Part shown: positions 46,743 through 54,637 of the stretch, one piece after another
Position numbering within the stretch: the first letter of the stretch is position 1
Layout of the letters: every line of letters starts with the position of its first letter
NCBI GenBank assembly: GCA_033344875.1
Contig: JAWPMO010000001.1
Location: 248,001-312,000 of the forward strand
Length of the DNA stretch: 64,000 nt
Source: Ilumatobacteraceae bacterium
GTDB taxonomy: Bacteria > Actinomycetota > Acidimicrobiia > Acidimicrobiales > Ilumatobacteraceae
Reading direction: 5' to 3'
Translations under genes and position numbers: made by a program
Notes under the pieces: generated by a model
Databases searched by the model: none
What the model was told of the DNA's origin: nothing
What the model saw: only the letters and a program-made list of their open reading frames with translations

Positions 46743-47275
46743 CGTCCCAGCTCGTTTGGCGCAGGTGGTCTGGATGCAAGGTTGATCGCGTAGAGCTCGC
46801 CACGTTGGGGCTTGTCGCTGTCGCGCTCGGGTCCGGAGGCGGCGAGGGCTGCGATCTGACGCTCGAGGGTGAGCGGCGCATTGCCGGGCCTGTCGTGTCA
46901 GGTCTTCGTGCCCACTACCAGATCTCGGACAACGGTGCCTCGATCGGTGCGATCCCAGTGCTCCTGCTCCGGGATCCCTTGCGCGAATCGAGCGGTGAGT
47001 AACCGTCGTCGGCGTTTCACGACCGCGTTTCCAGAATCAACAGGACGAACGACGTCGCCGAGTTCAAGCCCAGGCCGACGAGACAAGCTCTGCCTCTGGG
47101 TGACGAACTGTGAGTCCGCCGCGATCCGCCGCTCTCGGACAGTCCGGTGCGGTGGCCCTGCCCCTGAATCCCCTGAATCCCCTGAACGCCGGCCCGGTGG
47201 CGCGTTGCCGCACGGCCGTGCTGACGCTGCGGCCGGCCTGCCGGATGTGACACCCCTTTGACATGATTGACGGGC
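46743..47275 (+). other. 533-bp region without a supported gene
   Basis: Open frames on both strands here are Arg/Ser/Pro-rich or have no protein-like pattern. A short minus-strand stretch (LTLERQIAALAASGPERDSDK) looks faintly helical but has no start or partner. The region likely holds the terminator of the CBASS run and the promoter of the CoiA-like gene. Confidence 0.45.
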
Positions 47276-48478
47276 ATGGGCGACGCGGATGGTCCAGCGC
47301 AACATCGGGTATGGCCAGGGGACGTCTCCTCGACGATCAGCTATCCGGTGGCCGACGACCAGGGAACGCTCGTGTGGGCGGACGACCTTGCCGCCGAGCA
47401 GCGGCGCCCGACCACGCTTACCTGTATCGGGTGTGGCGGCCGTCTCGTGCTGCGGGCCGGCCAGCGCAACGCCCCGCACTTCGCGCACTACGACGCGAAC
47501 CAGTGCATCAACACGGAAACTGCGTTGCACCTGGCAGCGAAACGCGTCATCGCTGACTCCATCAACGCCGCCCGGATCGCGAACGGCAGGTATCCCGCAC
47601 GTTGGTACTGCGGCGGCTGCGAGGATGACCGGGTCGTCAATCTCGCCACCGACCGCGTCACCGCCGCGGTCGTGGAACAGAACCTCGGCGACGTCCAACC
47701 CGACATCGCACTCCTGGACGCTGACAAATCCGTCCGCGTCGTCGTCGAGGTGGTCGTCACCCACTGGCCAGAACCCGCAGCCCTCGACTGGTACCAGGCG
47801 AACAGCATCGGTGTGCTGTGCGTCGAACCTGGGTGGGACACGCTCACCGACCTTCGTTCGGAGTTCACCGCAGCAGCCGCGCATCACATGACGTGCCGCG
47901 GGTGGCGGCACCCGCACCAGCCCGCAAACCGGACATGTCATTGTGGGCAGCCGCTGCGGTCCCTCCGGTTCGAAATCGCGCACGGCGGCACGTGTTGGAG
48001 GGACGGGTGCAAACGGCCGCTTCCCGCCCTCGACGTGATCGAAGTCTTCCCCGACGACAGCCAGCACGCACTGCGAGCGTCCGACCCGACACTCGTCGGC
48101 ATTGCGCACCAAGCCAGGGCGCTCGGGCTGCAACTGCGAGAGAACTCGTCCAAGACCGAGAACCGCCGGTATCTGATGCATCACTGTCCAGCGTGCGGCG
48201 CGAAGGCCGGCGACTACTTCCAATATGAGCACTCCGCCGACATGACCCTCGTCGCAGGCAGCGAAGTCCGACATCTGACCATGTGCGCCGCCGGCCACTG
48301 GGAGGTCATGCGTGCGTCCCGCGTACCCGACGTCCCACCAACGCGCATCGTCGGTCCGTTCATCAGCCAGCGGCGTAGCGACGACGGATGGGTCGGAGGG
48401 GTCGGCGCCGATACGGCGCCCCGTACGTTCACCGCCCGGGATGCGATTCGGATAATGACACGCGGCACGGGATTCTGA
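47276..48478 (+). CDS. CoiA-like nuclease-domain protein with zinc ribbons
   Basis: This 400-aa protein begins with a CoiA-type zinc ribbon (CIGCGGRLVLRAGQRNAPHFAHY), then the helical segment TETALHLAAKRVI and the PD-(D/E)xK-like core QPDIALLD ... VVVEVVVTH, the hallmarks of the CoiA nuclease family. The C-terminal half has more Cys/His clusters (CHCGQPL, HHCPACGAKAG). CoiA proteins are competence-linked, but many copies on mobile elements may act in defence. I chose the ATG at 47276; a TTG at 47267 is possible. Confidence 0.7.
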   Translation: MGDADGPAQHRVWPGDVSSTISYPVADDQGTLVWADDLAAEQRRPTTLTCIGCGGRLVLRAGQRNAPHFAHYDANQCINTETALHLAAKRVIADSINAARIANGRYPARWYCGGCEDDRVVNLATDRVTAAVVEQNLGDVQPDIALLDADKSVRVVVEVVVTHWPEPAALDWYQANSIGVLCVEPGWDTLTDLRSEFTAAAAHHMTCRGWRHPHQPANRTCHCGQPLRSLRFEIAHGGTCWRDGCKRPLPALDVIEVFPDDSQHALRASDPTLVGIAHQARALGLQLRENSSKTENRRYLMHHCPACGAKAGDYFQYEHSADMTLVAGSEVRHLTMCAAGHWEVMRASRVPDVPPTRIVGPFISQRRSDDGWVGGVGADTAPRTFTARDAIRIMTRGTGF

Positions 48479-48532
48479 GCATCGTCCGCCGTTCCGGGAT
48501 CGGTGCGTCAGGGCTCAGTCCACCGGCCGTAG

Positions 48533-48772
48533 CTACCGGCGGCATGCGACCGGCGCGACCCGCTGGGCTTCCAGCCAGACGTTTACTTCGTCGGGGTCGA
48601 ACCGGATCAGGTGTCCGCATTTGAGGTAGGGGATGCGTCGTTCAGCGACGAGTCGGCGAACGGTGCGGATGCTGACGCCGAGGTGTTGGGCGAGGCCCTC
48701 GACGGTGAGCAGCACCGGCACTGGATCGGTGACGATCGTGGTGGAGTTTCTAGGGATCTGTTGGCGTCTCAT
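48533..48772 (-). CDS. Excisionase-like helix-turn-helix protein
   Basis: A 79-aa protein with a MerR/Xis-type winged helix (LTVEGLAQHLGVSIRTVRRLV, YLKCGHLIRFDPDEVNVWL). Such proteins act as excisionases or small regulators of integrative elements. It lies 104 bp downstream of the MobF relaxase gene on the same strand. A GTG about 13 residues in is an alternative start. No integrase gene is next to it in the window. Confidence 0.78.
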   Translation of the reverse strand: MRRQQIPRNSTTIVTDPVPVLLTVEGLAQHLGVSIRTVRRLVAERRIPYLKCGHLIRFDPDEVNVWLEAQRVAPVACRR

Positions 48773-48876
48773 GGCCAACGACGGTGAACTCTCGATGTCA
48801 CGGATTACTACCTGTCTCACTTTCGGACTTTGGTCGTGCCGAGGACCCAATCGGGTCGGGAAGTCAGCACCCGGGT

Positions 48877-51800
48877 TTACCCGACGTCCACGGTGATTGT
48901 GGGCTGAGGCCCGGTCGGCTCCGTCACGACGGGTTCGATGCCGTTGTCGGTGGTGATGGCTCGGGCGACGAGTTCGTCGGCGAGGGAGCGGACGTCTCGG
49001 GTGACGAGTTGGCCGTTGTCGTGTTGGCGACGGAGTTCGTCGACTACCCATGCGGGTTGGGTGCTGAGCACGTCGTGGGTGAGGGTGGCGACTCGGGTCG
49101 TGCGGGCGGCGTCCCAGGTGGTGGGGGCGTACCGCTCGAAGCTGGTGTCGACGCGGCGGGCGCGGCGGGTATCGCGTAGCTCGACGGTGATCGTGGCCAG
49201 CTCGGCACGGACGGCCTCGGCTTCGGTGGGGGAGGCGACGTCGACGAGATGTTGGAAGTGGTCGCGTCGGGCTTCCAGTTGGCGCACTGGGTCGGCTTGG
49301 GCCTCGGCGTGGTCGATCTCGGCGAGGGTGCGGTCCTCACGGGCATCCAGCGTCGTGGCGAGCGCCCGAAGCTGGTCGAGCGCTTCTTGCACCTCGGCCG
49401 GTTGTGCGGCGGGCCAGTGGGCGAGCGGTGACTGCTGGGTGATCAGGGTGGTGATCTGTTCGAGTTCGACGAGGTGTGGCCAGTTCGTGAGGATCCATTC
49501 GCGGCGTGCGTCTTGCACGGCCATCGCGGACGTCAGGTAGCCGTGCATCTCGGTGGGGTCCAATCGTGACGTGACGATGCGGTCGATGAAGCTGCGTTGG
49601 TCGGCCGGCGCCGTGGCGAGCAGTTGCTCGAGTTCGTGTTGGCGCTCGATGAGCTGGACCGGGGTCAGGGCGGTGCGCGGGAGCGGTTCGGGTCGGTCGT
49701 GGGTGGTGAGCCAGAGGCGGTCTTCGAGGGTGCGGACCATGAGGTGGTGCCACTCGGTGGCGACGATCGGATCGGTGGGGCGAGGTCCGAGTCCTTCAGT
49801 GTCCGCCGGGAGGTCTCGGTTGGCGCGGTACTCGGCGATGCGGGTGGTGGCGTCGTCCCATACGGCGGCTGCTGCGGGGGTGGTGGGGCGTGGGCCGAGC
49901 CAGGTGGTGAGCCACTCGGGTCGGTCGGCGCAGAGTTGGCGGGCGGCGTTGTCGAGGGCGGCGTGTGTGGCGCGGCGGTAGCGGTCGGCGTCGCCGGGGG
50001 CGACTCCCCGTTGGGCGAGCGCGTCGGCCCACGCCTGTTCTGCTCGCTCGACGGCTGCCTGGCGTCGGGCGAGCGTGTCGGTGGCGGCTGGGGTGAGGGT
50101 GACGGGTGCGGGGTGGTCGATGACGACGAGGTCGGACCAGTCGAGGGTCTTCACGGCGGTGCGGCCGTCGACGCTTTCGAAGTGGACGACGCACGCTCCG
50201 GCGTGGTCGTCGATCGACAGGACTTGGCCGACGTTGTCGCGGTCGACCGCGCGTGCTCGGCGCCCGACGGCGACGTGTTCGCGGGTCTCGACGGCGGCGT
50301 CGAGCGCGGCCCGCAGGGTTGCTGGGCTGTCGAGGCCACAGGTGAGTTCGGCGTGGGCGGCGTGACGTGCCCGCGCTGCGAGTTCGGGTACGGGGACGTT
50401 GGCGGCGAGATCAGCGATGTGCGGGGCTTCGCGGTCGTCGACGAGGACGAGGGTCTTGGCGCCGGTCGTGTCGAGTCGGGCGCGCAGTTCGGCTTCTGGG
50501 TCGGGGTCCGGTTCGGTGGGGAGGGGGATTCCGTCGCGGTGTGCTTCGAGGGTTTCGGCGGCTTGTGCGCTGGTGGCGTACACCCGAGAGACGTGGCGGG
50601 CGCGGGACATGCCGACGTAGCCGGCTTCGCGGTAGAGACCGGCGGGGCCGACGAGGAGCACGGAGTCGCACGTGACGCCTTGGGCCTTGTGGACGACTAC
50701 GGCGTAAGCGTGGTCGACCAAACCTCGCTCGAGGTACTCGTGGTCGAGCGCCACGTGGTCGCCGCCGGTCGTGACGAGGGTCATAAGGTCGGGCGAGACG
50801 CTGGTGACAGTGCCACGCATGCCGTTGTCGACGCTGAACGGGTCACCGTCCACGAGATGTTGGTGTCCGTCGTTGCGGCACAGCACGACCCGGTCACCGA
50901 CGACGAAGCCGCGCCCGGCGAACTCGACCTCGCTGGTGAGGTCGAGCAACCCGTTGGCGGCGAGGATCTGGCGGGCGTGGCGATTGAGGAGGCGGGCTTC
51001 GGCTTTGGTGCCCGACAGCAGGAGTGTGTCGTGGCCGGCGACCCAGCTGTGGTGCCAGTCACCGAGCACGAGCGCGTGGAGGTCCTCGATAGTGTCGGCG
51101 ATCACAACACGACCGTGATCGAGGTAGGCGGCGAACGCCCGAGACACGTCGCCCGAGCGGAGTTCGTCGAGGGCAGTACGTTCCCATTCGTTGACTTGGC
51201 GGCGGTTGACCGTCAGCTCCACAGTCCGATCGCCGAGCGTGTCGAGCGCGGCGCGGAACGCGCCACCAGCGGCGACTTCGGGGAGTTGATGATGGTCGCC
51301 GACCAGCAGCACCTTGGCTCCGGATCGGGTGGCCTGATCGACTAGCGCGGCGAGATCGCGGGTGCCCGCCATGCCGGCCTCGTCGACGACGATCAGTGTC
51401 TGCGAGTCCACCTCGACACGGTTGACTCGGTGCCGGGCGATCGTCACCGACTCAATGCCCGAGCCGTCCTGCAACTCGCGTGCAGCGCGGGCCGAGGGGG
51501 CGAGCCCGATCACGTTCCAGCCGACCACCTCGTACGCCTCGCGGACGGCGCCGAGCGTGTGCGTCTTGCCCGTACCCGCTCGCCCGACCAGCACCGCCAC
51601 GCGGTCGCCGCCAGCAGTCAGCACGCGCAGCGCTTCGGCCTGGTCAGGACCGAGCGTCGAGCGCGCCGCCACGGCCTCGACCACGTCGGCCGGCACCAGA
51701 CCGACGCCGGCGTCGATGCCCACAGCGAGTTCATCGACCAGTGCTTGCTCGACGGCCAGCAGTGAACGCGCCGTGTACAGCAGCTCCCGATCGTCAGCGA

Positions 51801-53058
51801 CGGTCCGATCCGGGGCGTGCATCTCGCGCCGTTCGGCGTCGTGATCGCCGACCCGGACGACGGCGGGGGAGGCGAGAATTCTGTCGACGGTCCGCTCCAC
51901 TCGTTCCAGCGACGCGCCGGCCGGCGCGTGAGCGGCGACTGCTTGGGCGAGATGAAAGCGGTCAAAGGTGCCGGTCTTCTCGGTCGCGAACGCGGTCAGC
52001 AGCCACTCGGCCCACTCCTCGAACGTCACCTCGACCTCGGTCCTGGTGGGCCGCTCGGGGTGCCACTCCCAACTCGGGATCACCCACCGCTCACCCTCGT
52101 CGCTCGGCCCGGCCGCTCCCGCCAGAAGCTCGTCGACGTTGGTCGAACCCCAACCCACAGAGTTGGCGCGTTCGTGCCAGTCGGTCTGGAGGGTGCGGAA
52201 GTCCTCGAGGGCGTGCTTGCTAGTGCGGGTCTCAAGCAACGCCTGTCGTTCGGCGTCAGGGCCGGACTGTCCGGTGAGATCGAGCCATTCGGCGATCTGC
52301 TCGTGGCGCCGTGAGAACTCGCGCAACAGGCGCCCAGGGATGCCGGCGATCTCGGCCGAGTCGTTGTGGATCGGACCCCACTCGATGCCGAGCCGAGCGG
52401 TGAGCTCGCGGCGCATCGCGGTCTGGAACAACACACCGACGGAACGCTTGGCGGCGAACAGAGCGGTGCCGTCGAGAGCGGTCCACCGGTTGTCGATCCC
52501 GCGGGCCATGTTGGCGACGAGCACGTGCCAGTGCAGGTGCGGGTCGCCGAGCCGGGACGTACGGTGCGGGAACTGGGCGGCGACGAAGCCCTCGGCGACC
52601 ATCCGTCGTGTACCGAAGTCGGCAGGGTCGCGGACCAGCTCGCGATTGTTCGTCCCCCGGCGGACGAAGCACGCCTCGCGTTCCAGCCACGCCAACGACT
52701 CGTTCATGGCGGCTTCGCAGCCGGCGGTGACTTCGGCCTGCACGAGCGGGTCGGCGAGTGCCCACAGCACTGACACCGACTTGGGTACCGAGAAGGTCAG
52801 GTCGTAGCCGGGTACCCGTCGAGGATGCGAGACAACCTCGCCGCCGTTCGGTGTGAGCCCGGTGCCGGGAGCGAGCCCGGCCAACACGGCGCGCAGGTCG
52901 TCGCCGGCCACCTGGCCGTCGAGGTCGAGCAGCGCCGAGCCGGTCCCGGTCCACACGCCCGGCGCTTCGCCGGCGCCGGTGTAGTACTCGTCGAGGCCGG
53001 ACGCGATCTGGGCGAGGTAGTACGACTCGACGCCGACGCGAAGCTTCCACAGGCTCAT
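48877..53058 (-). CDS. MobF-family relaxase-helicase (TrwC/TraA-like)
   Basis: This 1393-aa protein starts with a TrwC relaxase domain: N-terminal Tyr pairs (ESYYLA, DEYYTG) and the three-histidine metal motif HLHWH at 174-178. It is followed by a RecD/UvrD-type helicase (Walker A LVGRAGTGKTHT near residue 500, Walker B VVDEAGMAG) and a long Ala/Arg-rich C-terminus. It nicks oriT and unwinds DNA in conjugation. It shows the island is, or derives from, a conjugative or mobilisable element. I chose the ATG at 53058 because the relaxase fold begins there; no type IV secretion genes are in the window. Confidence 0.92.
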   Translation of the reverse strand: MSLWKLRVGVESYYLAQIASGLDEYYTGAGEAPGVWTGTGSALLDLDGQVAGDDLRAVLAGLAPGTGLTPNGGEVVSHPRRVPGYDLTFSVPKSVSVLWALADPLVQAEVTAGCEAAMNESLAWLEREACFVRRGTNNRELVRDPADFGTRRMVAEGFVAAQFPHRTSRLGDPHLHWHVLVANMARGIDNRWTALDGTALFAAKRSVGVLFQTAMRRELTARLGIEWGPIHNDSAEIAGIPGRLLREFSRRHEQIAEWLDLTGQSGPDAERQALLETRTSKHALEDFRTLQTDWHERANSVGWGSTNVDELLAGAAGPSDEGERWVIPSWEWHPERPTRTEVEVTFEEWAEWLLTAFATEKTGTFDRFHLAQAVAAHAPAGASLERVERTVDRILASPAVVRVGDHDAERREMHAPDRTVADDRELLYTARSLLAVEQALVDELAVGIDAGVGLVPADVVEAVAARSTLGPDQAEALRVLTAGGDRVAVLVGRAGTGKTHTLGAVREAYEVVGWNVIGLAPSARAARELQDGSGIESVTIARHRVNRVEVDSQTLIVVDEAGMAGTRDLAALVDQATRSGAKVLLVGDHHQLPEVAAGGAFRAALDTLGDRTVELTVNRRQVNEWERTALDELRSGDVSRAFAAYLDHGRVVIADTIEDLHALVLGDWHHSWVAGHDTLLLSGTKAEARLLNRHARQILAANGLLDLTSEVEFAGRGFVVGDRVVLCRNDGHQHLVDGDPFSVDNGMRGTVTSVSPDLMTLVTTGGDHVALDHEYLERGLVDHAYAVVVHKAQGVTCDSVLLVGPAGLYREAGYVGMSRARHVSRVYATSAQAAETLEAHRDGIPLPTEPDPDPEAELRARLDTTGAKTLVLVDDREAPHIADLAANVPVPELAARARHAAHAELTCGLDSPATLRAALDAAVETREHVAVGRRARAVDRDNVGQVLSIDDHAGACVVHFESVDGRTAVKTLDWSDLVVIDHPAPVTLTPAATDTLARRQAAVERAEQAWADALAQRGVAPGDADRYRRATHAALDNAARQLCADRPEWLTTWLGPRPTTPAAAAVWDDATTRIAEYRANRDLPADTEGLGPRPTDPIVATEWHHLMVRTLEDRLWLTTHDRPEPLPRTALTPVQLIERQHELEQLLATAPADQRSFIDRIVTSRLDPTEMHGYLTSAMAVQDARREWILTNWPHLVELEQITTLITQQSPLAHWPAAQPAEVQEALDQLRALATTLDAREDRTLAEIDHAEAQADPVRQLEARRDHFQHLVDVASPTEAEAVRAELATITVELRDTRRARRVDTSFERYAPTTWDAARTTRVATLTHDVLSTQPAWVVDELRRQHDNGQLVTRDVRSLADELVARAITTDNGIEPVVTEPTGPQPTITVDVG

Positions 53059-53475
53059 CACACGTGAGACATGCCTCCTGCGAACGGCGTTCGTGACAGG
53101 TACGAGCACCCCCGGTGCATATGTGCAGAAGCTGACTATTTCGCGAGTGGGCGAGTGTGTAGGCGGTGGCCGGGGACGCTGGACCGTCGCGGTCGGGCGG
53201 TTGCGTCAGATGCACGATTCGGTCGGTGGACGCACGAGCCGGTACGTGGCGAGGCCGCTGACGGAGCACGCGTCTGTGGCGGCGGGTCGGGTGGCGACGA
53301 GCACGCGGCGGTGCTGAGGCATCGGGGCGTGTCCAGGCCGGTGGTGGGTAGCGGGAGCACTCGACTCGTCGAGGCGCCGGTTCACGACAACGAGCGCGTC
53401 GAGGCGGTGAGCGGGCATGACAAGGCCCGGGTCCGCCGGCGGCGCCGGCTGCGGACGTTGCGGGCGGATGCGTCG
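53059..53475. other. 417-bp noncoding region upstream of MobF relaxase gene
   Basis: No frame here reads as protein. It contains the promoter of the relaxase gene and could hold oriT, which usually lies close to the relaxase gene, but I see no strong long inverted repeat in it. Confidence 0.4.
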
Positions 53476-53796
53476 TCAGCTGTGGGTGGTGGTCGGAGCG
53501 AGTCGCTCGAGAGCGCGCTGAACCGAGCTCCACCAGCCGTCCTGGTCGTCAGACGGCGGCGTGAGGGTCGTATGGCCGTCGAGGCCGATCTCGAGCCACC
53601 GGCCATCGGTGGCGGCGATGAGCGCGGAGTGGAAAGGGTGATGACGGGCAACGGCGAGCGCGGTGGCTGCGGCCAGCGTTGGCTCGACGGTCAAGGCGAT
53701 CGGATGTTGGTCCGGTGTGAGCACACGGAACCGGACCGGCGTCGACGGCGTGTGAGCGACGAACGGCTGCGTCGGAGAGGTGGATGCGCGGCTCAC
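53476..53796 (-). CDS. Hypothetical protein of mobile element
   Basis: A 106-aa protein with a Pro/Thr-rich N-terminus and a compact domain (FRVLTPDQHPIALTV, HHPFHSALIAATDGRWLEIG). No family was recognised. It lies upstream of the relaxase on the same strand and is preceded by two palindromes at 53830-53889. Confidence 0.5.
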   Translation of the reverse strand: MSRASTSPTQPFVAHTPSTPVRFRVLTPDQHPIALTVEPTLAAATALAVARHHPFHSALIAATDGRWLEIGLDGHTTLTPPSDDQDGWWSSVQRALERLAPTTTHS

Positions 53797-53829
53797 GACC
53801 GATCCGTACCGGCACGGTGCCCATCACTA

Positions 53830-53889
53830 CCCGACCGGGTCGGGCAGTGGGACGGCGGAGCGAGCGGGCGGTAGCCCGACCGAGTCGGG
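53830..53889. promoter_or_regulatory. Paired 15-bp palindromes, candidate operator
   Basis: Two copies of CCCGAC-N3-GTCGGG lie at 53830-53844 and 53875-53889, 45 bp apart centre to centre (about four helical turns). Their outer flanks also match in inverted orientation (CTACCCGAC on the left, GTCGGGTAG on the right). They stand 34-93 bp before the start of the minus-strand gene at 53796, the position of an operator. Confidence 0.55.
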
Positions 53890-53905
53890 TAGTCGAGCCG
53901 AGTGG

Positions 53906-54307
53906 TCATGCTGCCAGCGGAAGGTCGTCGCGCAAGTAGTCGGGCAACCGCTCCAACCACCGAACCGGCAACTGCGGGACCGACGTCCGTACGGCAATTC
54001 CGCTCGAACCGATCAGGGCGAACCCGAACCGCCCCAACCTCGACACCGCCTTCGCCGCTCGATTGCCGACCCCGAGACCGAACGTGGCGGCGAACGGCCC
54101 GGGTTCCCACACGGTGGGCCCGGCCGTGGCGTAGCGGGCAAGGCGGTGCAGGATGAGCGTCGCGGACGGCCCGAGCACCGGACACAACAGCACGAGCGCC
54201 TCGTCGGAGTCGGTGGGCAACCCACCCTCGCAGACGGGATCGACCCAGGGGGTGACTTCGAACGACGGACGGGAGAGAAGCTCGACGGCGAGCGTGCTGT
54301 GATCCAT
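53906..54307 (-). CDS. Hypothetical protein, possible replication or transfer helper
   Basis: A 133-aa protein with a winged-helix-like order (LCPVLGPSATLILHRLARYA, RAAKAVSRLGRFGFALI, WLERLPDYLRDDLP). It may be a small DNA-binding protein of the mobile element. I chose the ATG at 54307; longer frames enter repeat-rich DNA. No firm family is seen. Confidence 0.6.
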   Translation of the reverse strand: MDHSTLAVELLSRPSFEVTPWVDPVCEGGLPTDSDEALVLLCPVLGPSATLILHRLARYATAGPTVWEPGPFAATFGLGVGNRAAKAVSRLGRFGFALIGSSGIAVRTSVPQLPVRWLERLPDYLRDDLPLAA

Positions 54308-54637
54308 CAGGATCTCCGATCTGGCTTGAGTGGGCGTCGCCGGGTCGGCACGTGGGACCGACTTCCCCGATATGTGGGTGCACCGACCCGGCACCACGAC
54401 ACAATCAAAAACCCTCACCCGACCACAAGTGTTTTTGATCATGTTTGTACGGCGCTTGGCGCACTTGTGCGATCTACTGCCTCAGGCGAGTTGTGACCGG
54501 TCTGAAAGGCGTCACCGGCCCGGCGTTATGGGACAGTGAAGTCGCTCAGTATGTGTGCCGTTGACGGCGGATGGGCAGAGCCCTCAACCTTGGCCTTTTG
54601 TGTTTTTGAGAGGGCGGGGATCGACAACACTGGAGTC
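54308..54637. other. Repeat-rich noncoding region (candidate oriT/promoters)
   Basis: Two clear inverted repeats lie here: GCCGGGTCGG / CCGACCCGGC at 54339-54348 and 54383-54392 (10 bp, 34-bp spacer), and ATCAAAAAC / GTTTTTGAT at 54404-54412 and 54431-54439 (9 bp, 18-bp spacer). The AT-rich second repeat is unusual for this genome. The region separates a minus-strand gene from the large plus-strand gene. Confidence 0.5.

Noticed and set aside
46898-48298. A 466-residue minus-strand frame opposite the CoiA-like gene
   Set aside because: Antisense of a clear CoiA-like protein, with no domain of its own.
49597-51345. A 582-residue plus-strand Gly/Val-rich frame opposite the relaxase gene
   Set aside because: Antisense shadow; low-complexity composition and no motif.
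54536-54637. An earlier GTG start for the STAND-like gene
   Set aside because: The 34 extra residues do not look like a domain start; the GTG at 54638 begins a helical domain directly, though the choice is not certain.
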